DNA of 64,000 nucleotides. Origin: Armigeres subalbatus. Lineage: Eukaryota; Arthropoda; Insecta; Diptera; Culicidae. Below the pieces are notes generated by a model. The model saw nothing but the letters and a program-made list of their open reading frames with translations, had not been told where the DNA came from and made no database searches. Numbering within the stretch: position 1 is the stretch's first letter; each line of letters opens with the position of its first letter. The position numbers were made by a program, and so were the translations under genes. The DNA lies in NCBI RefSeq assembly GCF_024139115.2, contig NW_026942680.1, positions 1-64,000 of the forward strand. The letters are read 5' to 3'. Below, in pieces: positions 23,059-35,015 of the stretch.

Positions 23059-23248
23059 GGGGGAATGACGGCTTTGGCAGGTTTTGTTCAATTATTGTCA
23101 GGGGGGTTTTTTATGACTGATTATGCTCAAATTTGGCCTAAACATTCTTTGCATATCAAAGTATATTGTGGCCAAATTTCATAAAGTATGGTCGACAAAA
23201 ACCCCCTGCCAATAATAGAACAAAACCTGCCAAATCCGTCTTTCCCCC
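23059..23248. mobile_element. TA-site MITE with GGGGGAATGACGG ends
   Basis: A 190-bp element has roughly 50-bp inverted arms. The left arm begins GGGGGAATGACGGCTTTGGC and the right, inverted, GGGGGAAAGACGGATTTGGC. Both continue AGGTTTTGTTC. It is flanked by TA (23057-23058, 23249-23250). It has no coding sequence and is nested in the element at 21620-23681. Confidence 0.85.
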
Positions 23249-23689
23249 TACTTACTAATTAAAGCTAAACTGATATAAAATTGATCAGATTCTGAAACAC
23301 ACACTGCACGATGCATTCCTTTGAAAGCAGCACAAATGCTGGAGTATTGCCTTATTGCCTGTTTCTTCTGTTATGTACTCTAGCTCTATTGATCGCAATG
23401 AGTTACTTGACTTTGAAAAAAAAAAATCAGAATTGCGTACATCAAGGACCGAAATAAAGACATAAAAAAAGAATTCCGAACATAATGTAGAATCGATTCA
23501 ATAAAAATTCCGCGGAAAAAATTAATTTCGTTTCGTTTAGTAAAATTTCGAATTAAATAGACCGTGATTTCGCATCGTTTCAAAGTCTCGAAAGTTAATC
23601 TATATTTCATTTCCTTTCGTTTGGAATGAACATAGAACTTTTTAATTTCGTTTCACTTCGTGTCTTATCGCATACCCTTATTTTCCACT

Positions 23690-23790
23690 CCTTATTTCTC
23701 ACTTCTCAGTTCTCACTTCTCAGTTCTCACTTCTCAGTTCTCACTTATCATTAATCACTTCACACTTTTCATAAAGAAAAGCTCGAATGA
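23690..23790. repeat. GTGAG satellite, right of the hAT-like insertion
   Basis: TTTCTCACTTCTCAGTTCTCAC is repeated as a simple 14-bp unit (CTTCTCAGTTCTCA), continuing the array at 21465-21619. Confidence 0.7.
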
Positions 23791-24053
23791 GAAATAAGAC
23801 TTCATTACCTAAATTTTAAAACGACTTATCTGCCATTGTTAACAAAGATTCAAACGTCGATTGATCGATTACTCGCTGGTTTCTATACAGATACCGAAAC
23901 CAGAGGATAGGTTGGCAGATTCGAATTCTTTCCGATTTGAATTGATTTTTAGGGGGGATTGATGAAATTTTAAGTTTGCCCCATAAGAGAACACAATCCC
24001 AAATAAACGACTGTGGACATAGAGGACTTGTTGTTTTCTAACATTTTAGAATC

Positions 24054-24600
24054 TTGAACTGCATATCCCTCGACGTCAAATCCTTCGTAAGAGATTTGAA
24101 GGATCAGGCAGAGGAGTTGGAAGGAAGGTGCTCCGCTTACCGTATGACAAACGGAATCAGCCTACGACTAATTGATTTCGCCAGCCTTCCTTATCGGCAA
24201 ACCTGGAGATCACCACTGCAGACAAAATTACAAATGGGCCATGTTCTGATTATTGATGGATTGCACTTTTCCGACATTATCGATATAAGGACCTATCGCG
24301 TTCCGTCATCACTGATGCTCGGTACCGACGACCTGATGTCCCTACCGCATACGCGCAGCATCTAGGCAGAGTTGCCGGAAGATAGTGAACTCGACGGGAC
24401 CACTTCTTGTGAGGATTGCTGGAGTACAGTTAAAGCAGCCATTAGCAACGCAGTGGAGAGCTGCGTCGGGTATATGGAACAAAGTCAACGGAACGATTGG
24501 TACGACGAACAGTGCAGCCAGATTCTGGAGGAGAGGAACGCAGCGCGTGGGGTCGCACTGCAATAAGTGACCTGGGAGCAACTTTCATTTATCAATTCTG
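24054..24600 (+). pseudogene. RTE-like LINE fragment: endonuclease end and linker
   Basis: Two frames together read as the end of an exonuclease-endonuclease-phosphatase (EEP) type endonuclease and the linker before a reverse transcriptase. Landmarks are SLRLIDFAS, TWRSP, HVLI-DGLHFSDIIDIRTYR, then NDWYDEQCSQILEERNAAR in a second frame. These phrases match my knowledge of mosquito RTE-like endonuclease/reverse transcriptase proteins. In-frame stops and a frame change (near 24365) show that it is dead. Both ends are lost. It belongs to the same general family as 30667-32280, 52880-53450 and 63540-64000. Confidence 0.6.
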
Positions 24601-24609
24601 CGATTGAAA

Positions 24610-25614
24610 ATAAGCTTGGAGGCTTGAGTAGTATGAAGACTGCAAAGATCTATGCATGCATAGGTAATTGCGAGAAGAAGAATATTATCACATTTTTCTT
24701 TCACTCCCCAAACGTTAATAACGAATCCTTAATCCTTAATTGGGGTTGACTGTTGACTCATTGATCAACACATCTGTCAAGTTCAATGGTATCTCTCTTC
24801 GTTTCTTCGCCATCTCTTGCATTTCACTCTCTATCCTCCACTGAGGCGAAACATCAATCAAAGGAATCATTCATCTATACAGCTGACCACTGACTGACTG
24901 GTCAGTATGGCGTTGTGCGCCCGGCTGAGAAAGTTGCATCACAATCCCACTCTGTGGGTTTGCTGAACGTATATGTACAGTTACCCCACATATATGAAGA
25001 ATCCGCAGCTCTGAAATAATCCTATCACGGATACTCACATCACAAACTCATATGGATTTAAATCGTTCTACATGATTATTTATGACAAAGGTGTTTTGCA
25101 AAACTACTAGCTGATTTCTTCCACTTTTCGAAAGCTAATTCATCTATTGTTGTGTTAGTTTTTTTCTGATTGTTAACTGTAAGGGTCACTGTACAAATCA
25201 TGAATGCGAGTAGCGCTGGCTGATGGCGTCAAAAGGTGTGTGGGATGATAAAATCCGCAAACTTAGTGAACCTTGACAGAATATTCAGGGTCACGGTCCA
25301 ACACGTTGACAAAATGATTTTTTTGTTTGCATGAAAAATAGCAATTCGGCTTGTCAGAAACTTTGCAAAACAGCAAATTTGTAGTTAGGGGCGATGAGTA
25401 AAATGTCTAAAATGATTCTGGTCAATTTTACGTATTATTGCCATGGAATAGCAGAACGAAAATTATAATTGATTATCCATGCCGATCTGTTTCGATACTG
25501 AGTCCGTGATTATGATTGATGATTTCCTCGATGTGATATGAAATAAAGAACCAAAATGAGTCACATTTATATCAAAGGATCTTCTTATTCTTCTTCTCAT
25601 TGTCGGTGGACAAT
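24610..25614. other. No recognisable gene
   Basis: Unassigned DNA between LINE debris and a SINE-like tail. Only short ORFs without recognisable motifs. Confidence 0.35.
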
Positions 25615-25675
25615 GCTTTTTTTTTGTCTTTATTATCGAGACTTTCAGCTCGAGACTGGCTCGTCTCGAAAGACA
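25615..25675 (-). mobile_element. SINE-like 3' tail (GACGAGCCAG family), copy 2
   Basis: On the minus strand: GAGACGAGCCAGTCTCGAGC, TGAAAGTCTCGATAATAAAG, then an A run. It matches 22171-22223. Confidence 0.5.
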
Positions 25676-26084
25676 ATGCTGCGTACTGCACATTCAACCA
25701 ACTGATTTGAGATTTTCTTAATTTAAATCTACATTAAAAACCTTACAATATCTAATGAAAAAGTCCAACCATTTTTAGTGGAACGGCTCTAGTAGAGTGC
25801 CAATGAAAATTACATTTTAGAATTTCAAAAAACGACATTGCTCACAAGTTTCATTACCCCAAAATATGACCCCATGAAAAATTTGAGCTCAATCGAACAT
25901 GATTTAGGGGTGCTCAAAATTAATCTAACCTTTTTTTCTCACAAGGGGGAAATAATTTTAAAAATGCATGAAACTTTGAGAATTACTTTTTTGAAAAAAA
26001 ATTGCTTATGACGAAAACATTTTTTTATCGAATTTAAATACCGTACGTTACGCAAAGATTTCCAGGTAGCCAAAGTCTTCACCT

Positions 26085-26192
26085 TTTTGTTGATGGTGTT
26101 GGTTTGCGTAGGAGTGCTCTCAGATTTGACAAATCGAAGTTTAAATCTTTGTTTACAAAAGCAGATGAGTCGTTTTGAAAATTTGGTATTGA
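26085..26192. mobile_element. Half copy of the TTGTCTTGA palindromic MITE
   Basis: It shares GATGGTGTTGGTTTGCGT, AATCTTTGTTTACAAAAGCAG and AGTCGTTTTGAAAATTT with 60168-60400. It is a single diverged arm. Confidence 0.55.
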
Positions 26193-27063
26193 AATATGCC
26201 CCTATGCAAAATTTGAGCTCCATCGGATATTATTTAGGGGTGTTCAAAATCTTGCTATCAAAATGAATTCTTTGCAGCTTTGAAAACTTTTGAGATCAGA
26301 TTTACGGAGAGAATTATCAGATTGCTAGGCAATGTTTATTACACTAAGGTTTGTTTTCACGCGGTATCGCATGAATTCAAAACACAACGTGCAAAGATCA
26401 AGAAAACTGATAATGTAGAAACACATGTCATTGCGGAACTTTTTTTTAACGTACCACATATAGGATACATACCACGGAAAACTTCCACCTGTGTATGACT
26501 TTTAATTAATCCTGCACGCGTTTTGACCATTAGTTTTTTCCCTTTCAACCAAACTTCAGCGTACTTCAGTAATCCTCTTCCTATGTGCCATGCTGTCGGT
26601 GGTCACGTTCGATTTAAAGAAAAAATGAATGCCATTAGGCGAAAAGTATCCTCCATGTGGACACGTGAGGCAGGCTTGCAGTTTTACAAAACTTTCCAGC
26701 CGATATGCTGGAATAGATGACGATTGGACTCCGAGAGTGGACCCACTTCAACTACGATGGCTTTTGTGGCTTAGCACTGTTCGATACTGGTTACCCAATA
26801 TGGTTGTTACCAAAGCAATATATGGTTACACATAACTAATCGATTTGGTTTACATTTTATAGACGAACACACTCAAAACCTAGTGTGGTTGTTACGCTCG
26901 CGTAGAGAAAGATTGTCATAAAACGATGAGATCCGCCTAGGTTGAATAGATTAGTTTCCATCAATCATGTCCTTCTACTGATAGCTGCCATATTCATCTT
27001 ATTAGAACAAAAGTATGAATAGCAGCGAAAGAAAAAAACCACTTTTCACTTTTGACCAATTAG
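26193..27063. other. No recognisable gene
   Basis: Short overlapping ORFs only. No domain, splice signal or repeat that I can name. Confidence 0.35.
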
Positions 27064-29353
27064 TAGAGTAGAGTGGGGCAAGAGTGCGCGTGGGGTAAGA
27101 GTACGTTTTCGATTTTTTGGAATTATTAAAAAAAAAAAACTAGCAGCACTGCATCAGTTTGACAGGTATTCTGACCAACTATTGTCATGTGTAATTGTAA
27201 ACGATTTGAATAAACAACAAGGGAGATATGAAGTTAGATAATTTTCTGGTCATTTTGCTGAAAATAATTGTGTTTCCTAGTATTCCATTACCATATATAC
27301 GTTCAATCAGATGAACACTATACCATTTCGATAACCTATTGTATAGAGTACTTTATGGTGCAGAACTTCGATTGGGTTGGTTTTCAAGAGGTCAAAATCA
27401 TTAACTGTATACATTTTGTTTACACATTAATAAATTTTAAAAAATAATGCGTACATTTTGGGGATGTGGGGTAAAAGTACGCAGGAATGTGTAGGGCAAG
27501 AGTACGCATATGAATCTTCAAGTTCTGATGCCATACCCGTATCTTTGGCCGAAATAAGACTACTTCCGAAGCGTAAATATCTACAACAATGAAAAAGACG
27601 GTAATCGAAAATTATTAAGTTCTCTTTCTAAGAATAAGCTGAAGTCATTTGGTGTTAGAAAGGACTTAGCGAACAAAGCGCTGAAGCGAAATCATGAAAT
27701 TGTATTAGATATTGTTTTACATCTAAACATAGTCTGAAAACACAATTTCATCTAAATGATTATTTCATTTTATCAAAAGCAACATCAATAAACTGGACAA
27801 TGCTTATCTGTGGGGGGATTAGGTTTGTGAAATGTATAACGATTTATATGCAATTTTTTAGAGGATTCATACAAAAATTGTAAAATAACGGGGAGGTGTG
27901 ATGAAATGGCAAAATTTTGCGTTACGTAATTAGTGGACTTTCTGGAAAATTCGTTTGTTTACGCTACGTGAAACCTGATATATTTTTATCAACATAGTTT
28001 TTTTATTTAAAATAAAACAATGTTTTTTTTCGTATGAAAGTTCACATTTCTAGGACCCCCTCCCTCTTTCAGAGTTACGTAATCTTTAAATATTCCACGA
28101 TATACTTTCAGTAAGCATCAATTGAATTTAGATCCTTTTTGTGTTAGAAAAACTTAAAATACACGGTTGGAAAAGTGCGTACTCTTGCCCCACCCAATGC
28201 GCACTCTTACCCCACCGGTGGGGTAAGAGTGCGTTTATTAGGTGTTTTACGTACGATAAGGGTTCTGCTGAAATGAATTTAAATATATCCATTATTTTTC
28301 CACTGGGTAAAATAAAGGAAGAGTAGAGTAGAGTGGGGCAAGAGTGCGCGTGGGGTAAGAGTACGTTTTCGATTTTTTGAAGTAATAAAAAAAGATAAAC
28401 TAGCAGCACTGCATCAGTTTGGCAGGTATTCTGGCCAACTCTTATCATGTGTAATTGTAAACGATTTGAATAAACAACAAGGGAGATATGGAGTTAGATA
28501 ACTTTTTGGTCATTTTGCTAAAAATAATTGGATTCCCGCAACTAGTATTTCATTACCATATATACGTTCAATCAGGTTAACATTATACCATTTCAATAAC
28601 CTATTGTATAGAGTACTTTATGGTACAGAACACCAATCCGGTTGGTTTTCCAAGAAGTCAAAACCATTACTTGAATATTTTTGGGACTGTGGGGTAAAAG
28701 TACGCAGGAACCGGTGTAAGAGTACGCAAAAGAATCTTCAAGTTATGATGTCAAACCCGGATCTCCGGCCGATATAAGACTTCTTCCAAAGTGTAAAGAT
28801 CCACAACTAAGAAAAAAGGGACAGATTTTGAAATTATCACAAGATTTTAGGATAAGTTTAAGTAATTTGAAGTTAGAAAGGACTTAGCTAACAAAGCACT
28901 GAAGCGAAATAATGAAATTGTATTAGGACTTGTTGTACACCTAAACATAGTACGAAAACACAATTTCATCTAAATGATAATTTCATTTAATCAAAAGAAA
29001 CATTCATAAATTACGCAACGTTTAGCTGAGAGGGGTTGTGAGATGTGTGACGATCCATATAATTTTTAGAGGATTCATACAAATAGTGTAAGATAGGGGG
29101 AGGGGTGATGAAATAGCCAAATTTTACGTTACGTGATTGGTGGACTTTCTTTAAGGAAAATGTTTTTGTATACGCCACGCGAAACATTTTTACCTCTTTT
29201 TTACGAAAACATTTTTACCTCTGTAGTTTTTCTGTATATAAAAAAAACCATGGTTTTTCGTATGAAAGTGCACATTTTTAGGACCCCCTCCCCCTTTAAG
29301 AGTTACGTAATCTTTAAACATTCCCTAATATATGCTCATTAAACATCAATTAA

Positions 29354-29784
29354 ATGATATGGAAATGCTAATATCATCATGGTTTGACTTGCTCATATGC
29401 CAACGCGTGCGGAAGGATTTTCTATCGACGAGTACTGTCTCCAAATTTCTAATATGACATCAGCATTTAGTCGAATAGGATTTTTATTGCACGCGATGGC
29501 ATATGAGCAAGTCAAACCACCTTCCTTTTGCCAGTGGAGATATATGAGCTTCCACACTGATATTCTTCCCTCCCCCTTCATACGGGAGCTTGGCAGAAGG
29601 AAGGTCGTGTGATATGTGCCATCACAAATATTGCCCTCCGCTCGCTTTCAAATCGACTTCTATAAAAACATTCTTCATGCCTGCCGTATCCTAACGGAAC
29701 TATCAATTCTATACTTTCGCCTCTAATGCTATCATGAACATGTACGTCCAAGTTTGGAAGATGATATTAGCATTTCCATATCAT
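29354..29784. mobile_element. Nested inverted-repeat element, perfect 24-bp ends
   Basis: The ends are perfect 24-bp inverted repeats starting ATGATATGGAAATGCTAATA. A second internal inverted pair (GGTTTGACTTGCTCATATGCC at about 29383 and its complement at about 29497-29517) makes a stem inside the stem. It is absent from the sibling outer copy, so it is a later insertion. The duplication is unclear. Confidence 0.7.
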
Positions 29785-29875
29785 TGTAAATCGTTTAACT
29801 TCACGTAGAAGTAACACACACGAAATCATTAATTTAGTATCAATTAAATGTTATTAACTCTTATTTGTGTTAATA

Positions 29876-30091
29876 CACCCAACCAGCGGATGGCAGATTT
29901 TGATACAGTTCTGCATAAGAACCTTACAGAAACTGTATAATAATTGGGCATATACAATTTCGGAAGATTTTAATACAATTATTGTATTGAAATAATACAG
30001 ATTTGTATTATTTTAATACAATATTTGTATAAAAAGCTTACAGAATTGTATATGATTTTATACAAGTATTGTCAGATTTGTTTTTTGGGTG
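29876..30091. mobile_element. Nested TA-site MITE with CACCCAA ends
   Basis: A 216-bp insertion has CACCCAA...TTGGGTG ends and TA flanks (29874-29875, 30092-30093). The interior alternates ATACAATTATTGTAT and TACAGATTTGTATTATTTT, so it is rich in small palindromes. The short termini resemble those of the MITE at 31102-31290 (CACCCAGG). Confidence 0.6.
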
Positions 30092-30666
30092 TATATACTT
30101 AAAGCACATGATTGGATGAATGCGTACTCTTACCCCACCCGATGCGCACTTTTACCCCACCGGTGGGGTAAGAGTGCGTTTTTCACTTGTCTTGCAATAA
30201 GGGTTCTACTAAAACGAATCTTAATAATTTCAATATTTTTTCCACTGGGTAACATAAAGGAAGAGTATATGAATCATCGACACTGATTTGATATGCAGAA
30301 GCTTGCATCATAAGGGCCACATGATCGATTGAAAACTAAGTGCGTACTCTTGCCCCACTCTACTCTATACGAATCGTCGACATTGATTTGATATGCAGAA
30401 GATTGTTTCATAAGGCCCCCATGTTCGATTGAAAACTTAGTGCGCACTCTTGCCCCACTCTACTCTAATCAGTAATCTGCTCCTGGTACAAAAGATAGCA
30501 CAGACAAATTAAGGGTAATGTTGCATTGCACGTTTCAGTGATGCCTCGGAGAAGATTAATAACCATGACCAAAAATTCGCTGGCATGAATAAAGTCGATA
30601 AATATTTATTGAAACGACCGATCCATACTTACTTGATACTTGATTGGCTACAGCTCTTCGATGAAC

Positions 30667-32280
30667 CTACGCCGAATGGAGTATCCTTCTCCACTGGACT
30701 CGATCCCGGGCCAATCGCTTCCAGTCGCCCTGAACATTGAGCGCCCTCAGGTCCTCTTCAACTCCAAGCAGCCATCGTATACGCGGCCTTCCACGAAACC
30801 TGCGTCCTCTTCCGGGTTCTCTACTAAATACTATCTTCGCTCGACGTTCTTCCGGCATATGAACAACCTGACCAGCCCACCGTAGTCTGCCGTGTTGTAT
30901 AAGCTTAATAATATCCAGCCCTTTATACACCTGGTACAATTCGTGATTCATGCGACGCCGCCAGATACCGTTCTCCTGTTTACCGCCGAGTATTGTCCGC
31001 AGCACCTTACGCTCAAACACTCCGAAGGCTCTCCGATCAGCCTCCTTTAACGTCCATGTCTTATGGCCGTATAAAGCCACCGGAAGAATCAGAGTAGTAT
31101 ACACCCAGGTTTTTTTTACACGGTTTGGTTTTGGTCGTTTAAGACCTTCAGTGACAATGAAGCAACGAGTTAACCCCACCAAAAAATTCACAAAAAATCA
31201 AAGAAAATTCAGGGGGTATTTAAAAAGCTATGAAAGTTATGGTTAACCGAGAAATTAATGAATTCCAACCGTGTAAAAAAAACCTGGGTGTACATCGCGA
31301 GTTTTGTTTCCGTTTGCAGACTACGGGACTTAAGCTGGTTACGAAGTCCGTAATGAGCCCTATTTGCAGCTGCAATACGCTTTTTCACCTCGCGGGTAAC
31401 ATCATTATCGCACGTCACTAAAGTTCCAAGATACACAAATTCTTCTACCACTTCAAATTTTTCACCATCCAGCACCATTTCGCTACCACCACCACTAATG
31501 AACCCACGTTGATTGCCAGCGACCATGTACTTCGTTTTGCTGGTATTGATCGTGAGTCCAATCCTCGCTGTCTCCCTCTTAAAAGGCACAAAAGCCTCTT
31601 CCACGGCACGGCGATCAATTCCGATAATATCGATATCGTCCGCAAATCCCAGGAGCATCTGCGATTTTGTGATAATGGTACCGCTTCTTTGCACACCAGC
31701 TCTCCGAATCGCTCCCTCGAGCGCTATATTGAACAGTAGGTTCGAGAGTGCATCACCCTGTTTTAATCCATCTAAGGTAACAAATGACGTCGATATTTCA
31801 TCCGCTACCCTTACACTTGATTTCGATTCGTCCAACGTTATACAAATCAGCCGTATCAGTTTCGCCGGAAAACCATGTTCAAGCATAATTTGCCATAATT
31901 CATTCCATTTCACTGAATCGTACGCCGCCTTGAAATCAATAAACAGATGATGTGTCTGCAAGTTGTACTTCCGGAATTTATCAAGGATTTGTCTCAGGGT
32001 AAACATTTGATCCGTCGTTGATCGGCCCTCACGAAAACCTGCTTAGTATTTACCGACGAAGGACTCTTCAAGCGGTCTCAACCTGTTGAACAGAATACGG
32101 GACATAATTCTGTACGTCGAATTAAGGAGAGTTATTTCTCGATAATTGGCGCACTCCAGTCTGTGCCCTTTCTTAAACAGAGGGCAAATGAGGCCGTCCA
32201 ACCAGCTAGCAAACGACCGATCCATGCGATCCCTGTGGAGTAAAAGCTCCTGAATATTGGCTTTCCTCTTGTCAGCACAG
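30667..32280 (-). pseudogene. RTE-like LINE reverse transcriptase, broken
   Basis: Minus-strand reverse transcriptase of a non-LTR element. In order: GLICPLFKKG and YRIMSRIL (32225-32043), AGFREGRSTTDQ, FIDFKAAYDSV (RT core), GLKQGDALSNLLFN, then LGFADDIDIIG, the FADD form of the catalytic YxDD box. The C-terminal tail has LYGHKTWTLKEADRRAFGVF and GRLRWAGQV. The N-terminal endonuclease is missing (5' truncation). It is disabled by an in-frame TAA just before AGFREG (about 32042, probably CAA to TAA) and by a MITE at 31102-31290. Otherwise the frame is largely open, so it was inserted fairly recently. Confidence 0.85.
31102..31290. mobile_element. TA-site MITE inserted in the LINE
   Basis: A 189-bp element has long inverted ends (CACCCAGGTTTTTTTTACAC on the left and its complement on the right) and TA duplication (31100-31101, 31291-31292). 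Removing it with one TA restores the reading frame of the host reverse transcriptase across the junction, which proves the insertion site. It has no coding capacity. Confidence 0.9.
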
Positions 32281-32289
32281 ATAGGAGTA

Positions 32290-33244
32290 AAAAAATCGTA
32301 TGGTGGCCAAAACTATTTCTTACAAATATTTGGGCTTGAAGTGTAGCCTAGGATGAGGAAATAATCATAAATTATATGTGAAATGCAATTTGTCTGAAAT
32401 CAATCCACCTAACAGTCTAAAAGCAGATAAAAAACTCACGAAACCCACGGGAAAATAAGAATCTCCTTCCAGCAGAATGATCCAACAAAAATAATAATGA
32501 AATTTGCAATACTTGTCATGCTTTCCACGGAATGGTTTGTTTGAAAAAGGGCGCGTCAACTGGTTAACAACTGTTGAAGATAAAATAGACGCGAACGACT
32601 GATACTTTCCTTGCTTGACTCCGATTGGCTACCACTCCATTGTCCAGCTGTAACTTCATTGATTTCCTGATGCACTCTCCAAAGGTCATCTCATATATGC
32701 TTTGTGAGCAAAGACCTAGGAGAGCCAGTCATTATATTAATGAAAATATCACAATGAAGAAAAAATACAAGTTTGTTTAAAAGGTCTGTTGCTGTCCCCA
32801 ATAAAAGTATTTTGTCCGACAAGACTTGTTCCATTGACTGTGAGTCAGAATGGACAATCCACCGTTGTGAACGTAATTAGAAGGAATAAGATAAATATAA
32901 TGTACATATAATTATTAAGTTGAATATAATCTCTCCAAAATTCTTGCCGACATCGTCAATCAGAAGTTTATGGGGGAATGAAGGTTGGCAACACACTATT
33001 ACATATATCCGTATTTTTTTAATAATTGTTTGTTATATTGCCTGGTGTTTCACTAACACAATCACAATTTCCCGAAGGACGGAAAGAGGCAGACGATACA
33101 CCGCCCAAGGCCCTTTCGTATGTATAGGTTAAGGTGAAGGTGGGTTGAGTACCAAAACAAAGCTTTGATAGTATTGGTACAGTAAAAACTTTCATATACT
33201 GTAGTAGTATTGGTGTCGTATTTATAAAAAACAAAGAATATTAG
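32290..33244. other. No recognisable gene; possible LINE end remnant
   Basis: Mostly unassigned. Around 32600-32640, CTTGACTCCGATTGGCTACC resembles CTTGATACTTGATTGGCTAC at the 3' edge of the adjacent LINE (about 30634), so a second LINE 3' end may lie here. Confidence 0.35.
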
Positions 33245-33246
33245 TA

Positions 33247-33973
33247 GGGTGATTCAAAAAACGACCCAGCACCATCTCGCTCACTCGATTCCGTCCCATG
33301 CTCCGAGTGTCCTAAAAAAACCGATTTGAACAAAAACTGGTTGAGCGCAAGCCGGTTCAGGTTTGTATGAAAACTAGAATGGGAAACTAAACCTTTTATT
33401 ACACTGATTACGGCGCTTTACCTCCAAACGCTGGCGAAAAGAGAACCCACATTGCTGAAAGCAACATTCCAGAGACTTCAGTGAACGAAAACCGCACCGC
33501 AGGAAAGATCCATTGATTACGTAACGCAAATATAGCATTTTATACTCACCCTTATGTCATACTTTTTGTATGAAGTATCTGCCCCTGGTACGATAGATAT
33601 CACAGACAAATTCTGGGTATTTTGTTGAATTGCACGTTTCACTGATGCCTTCTGAGAAGCCTAATTATCATGCGAAAGAATCGCAACCTCGATTAAAATC
33701 GACTCCCAACTATTGGAACGATCATTCAATATGGATTGTCTATGGAGATATTTCATCCCGTCATTTGGTCTCCCCCCTCGCCATCGCCCATTGACGGAGT
33801 GCCAGAATCAAAATAATATTAAATTCAACCTCGCCATATCAACTGTCATACAAACCTGAAACGACCTACGCACGGTAAGCCTATTCAAACCAGCCCAAAC
33901 CATTGGATGACACCCAAATTATAAATCATAATCAACCGAGCGTGGCGAAGCAAAATTATTTTTTGAGCCACCC
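33247..33973. mobile_element. TA-site element with GGGTG ends, 727 bp
   Basis: It begins GGGTGATTCAAAAAACGACC after TA and ends TTATTTTTTGAGCCACCC before TA (33245-33246, 33974-33975). The inverted termini match at about 15 of 18 positions. No ORF is supported. Confidence 0.65.
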
Positions 33974-34221
33974 TACTTATTAGTTTGCTGCTGCCGGTGC
34001 CGGTGCACCGCGGTGTTTACATTCGCTCCGCGATCAGTTTTTAATCGTTTTTTTCGGGCAAATCTAGCAGTTTATACTAAGTTTTCGGCTCAAATAAGTG
34101 ACTGATTTCAAAAAGTGGTGTTTAATTTGCATTCTATCAACATTTCGGGCTGCTCATGTGCGGAGAAGTGAGTAAAAACTTGATTTTTCCAATGCCCTTT
34201 GAGAAGAAGTGAAGTGCAGTG

Positions 34222-34328
34222 ATGAACGCACCAAATCGCGAACGGCTATTAAATTGGCCGGAATACATAGGATTCATTGAAGAAACATGTTCATTATCAC
34301 GGGAAGTAAGGAAATATGCTGTAAACAG
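34222..34328 (+). CDS. Possible first coding exon, unknown protein
   Basis: An ATG at 34222 opens 35 codons beginning MNAPNRERLLNWPEYIGFIE and meets a donor-like CAG|GTTAGT at 34329. Upstream (33980-34220) is GC-richer DNA without repeats, which would suit a 5' UTR. I recognise no domain and cannot find the next exon. Codon content is plausible (NWPEYIGFIEETCSLSREVR). It could be a real gene start or chance; the lack of a strong start context and the short length keep confidence low. Confidence 0.22.
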
Positions 34329-34339
34329 GTTAGTAATTT

Positions 34340-34896
34340 GAATAATTAACTTTTGTTCGATGCTGTTCGATGCATTCGAATGTTGGTGGGAGAGGAGTGC
34401 GGGAGGTGTGGGGTTGGCTCGTGGAAGGTCCGGTGCCATATTGGCTGCCATCGTGGTACTCTTCCAACTATGTCCTTAAACGACTTTGTCAGTAGATGTA
34501 AATAACCAGCGCGGGGGGGGGACATTACATTTCAGTGAAAAACTTAAACAAACGAGCATAAATTCCATACAAAAATCCTAGATGGCTGAGTTGGAGATAT
34601 TGACAAGTCAGAATACCCCTCAATAAATGCATCCTGACACCGCCGATGGCGAATTAGTCTGAAAGCTGTTTTCTTTTGCCAACTTGAGCCTTATGGGTTT
34701 GTTCTCGTTGTAGTCCAAGATGTTCAATTACCTGATAATACGAACATCCTGATTCATTCAATATAATGAAACGGTGAATGCATATACAAATTTCAAATTA
34801 CGATAAAAACGAAGATAAAAAGGATTAAATGTAGAGGAAGGTCCTATTTTTTGTACTTTATTTGCGAAAACTATGGTTTACTTATTGTGCACAAAT
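34340..34896. other. No recognisable gene; G run
   Basis: A G9 run lies in GCGCGGGGGGGGGAC at about 34511-34523. Nothing else is recognisable. Confidence 0.4.
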
Positions 34897-35015
34897 CTTC
34901 TTCTTATTGGCATTACATCCCCACACTGGGACAGAGCCACCTCGCAGCTTAGTGTTCATTAAGCACTTCCACAGTTTTTAACCGCGAGGTTTCTAAGCCA
35001 AGTTACAATTTTTAA
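34897..35015 (-). mobile_element. Feilai: Feilai SINE, 3' part only
   Basis: On the minus strand it holds only the Feilai 3' body (TTAGAAACCTCGCGG, CTTAATGAACACTAAGCTGC, CCCAGTGTGGGGATG) and the AATAAGAAGAAGA tail. The tRNA-like head is lost, typical of 5' truncation. Confidence 0.85.

Larger units (their letters stand above)
21620..23681. mobile_element. hAT-like element, 2.06 kb, inserted in satellite
   Basis: An 8-bp duplication TTTCCACT (21612-21619 and 23682-23689) brackets imperfect inverted ends (AAGCATATACGGTATTTCGAA on the left is echoed by AAGGGTATGCGATAAGACACGAA read inward from the right). Subterminal GAAACGAAA phrases occur on both sides. It has no transposase. It holds a SINE-like tail (22171-22223) and a TA MITE (23059-23248). 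The weak ends make this less certain than the other hAT calls. Confidence 0.6.
28326..30365. mobile_element. TA-site element, inner copy inserted into its sibling
   Basis: The same termini and same internal order as the outer copy, with TA flanks (28324-28325, 30366-30367). The outer copy's sequence resumes at 30368 exactly where the inner copy's own equivalent (GAGTATATGAATC, about 30262) continues, so the insertion point is clear. It is longer than its host because it holds two further insertions (29354-29784 and 29876-30091). Confidence 0.8.
27066..30465. mobile_element. TA-site element (GTGGGGCAAGAGTGCG ends), outer copy
   Basis: The outer copy occupies 27066-28325 plus 30368-30465. The ends are GAGTAGAGTGGGGCAAGAGT and its complement at 30446-30465, with TA at each side (27064-27065, 30466-30467). 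Internal blocks include GCAGCACTGCATCAG, CCCCACCGGTGGGG and a GTTACGTAAT stretch. No transposase is visible. A second copy of the same family has inserted at a TA near its right end, separating the last 98 bp. Confidence 0.8.

Noticed and set aside
31209..31300. The end of the 265-codon reverse transcriptase ORF as genuine protein
   Set aside because: Its last codons (after the MYTQ junction) are translated from the inserted MITE, not from the LINE.
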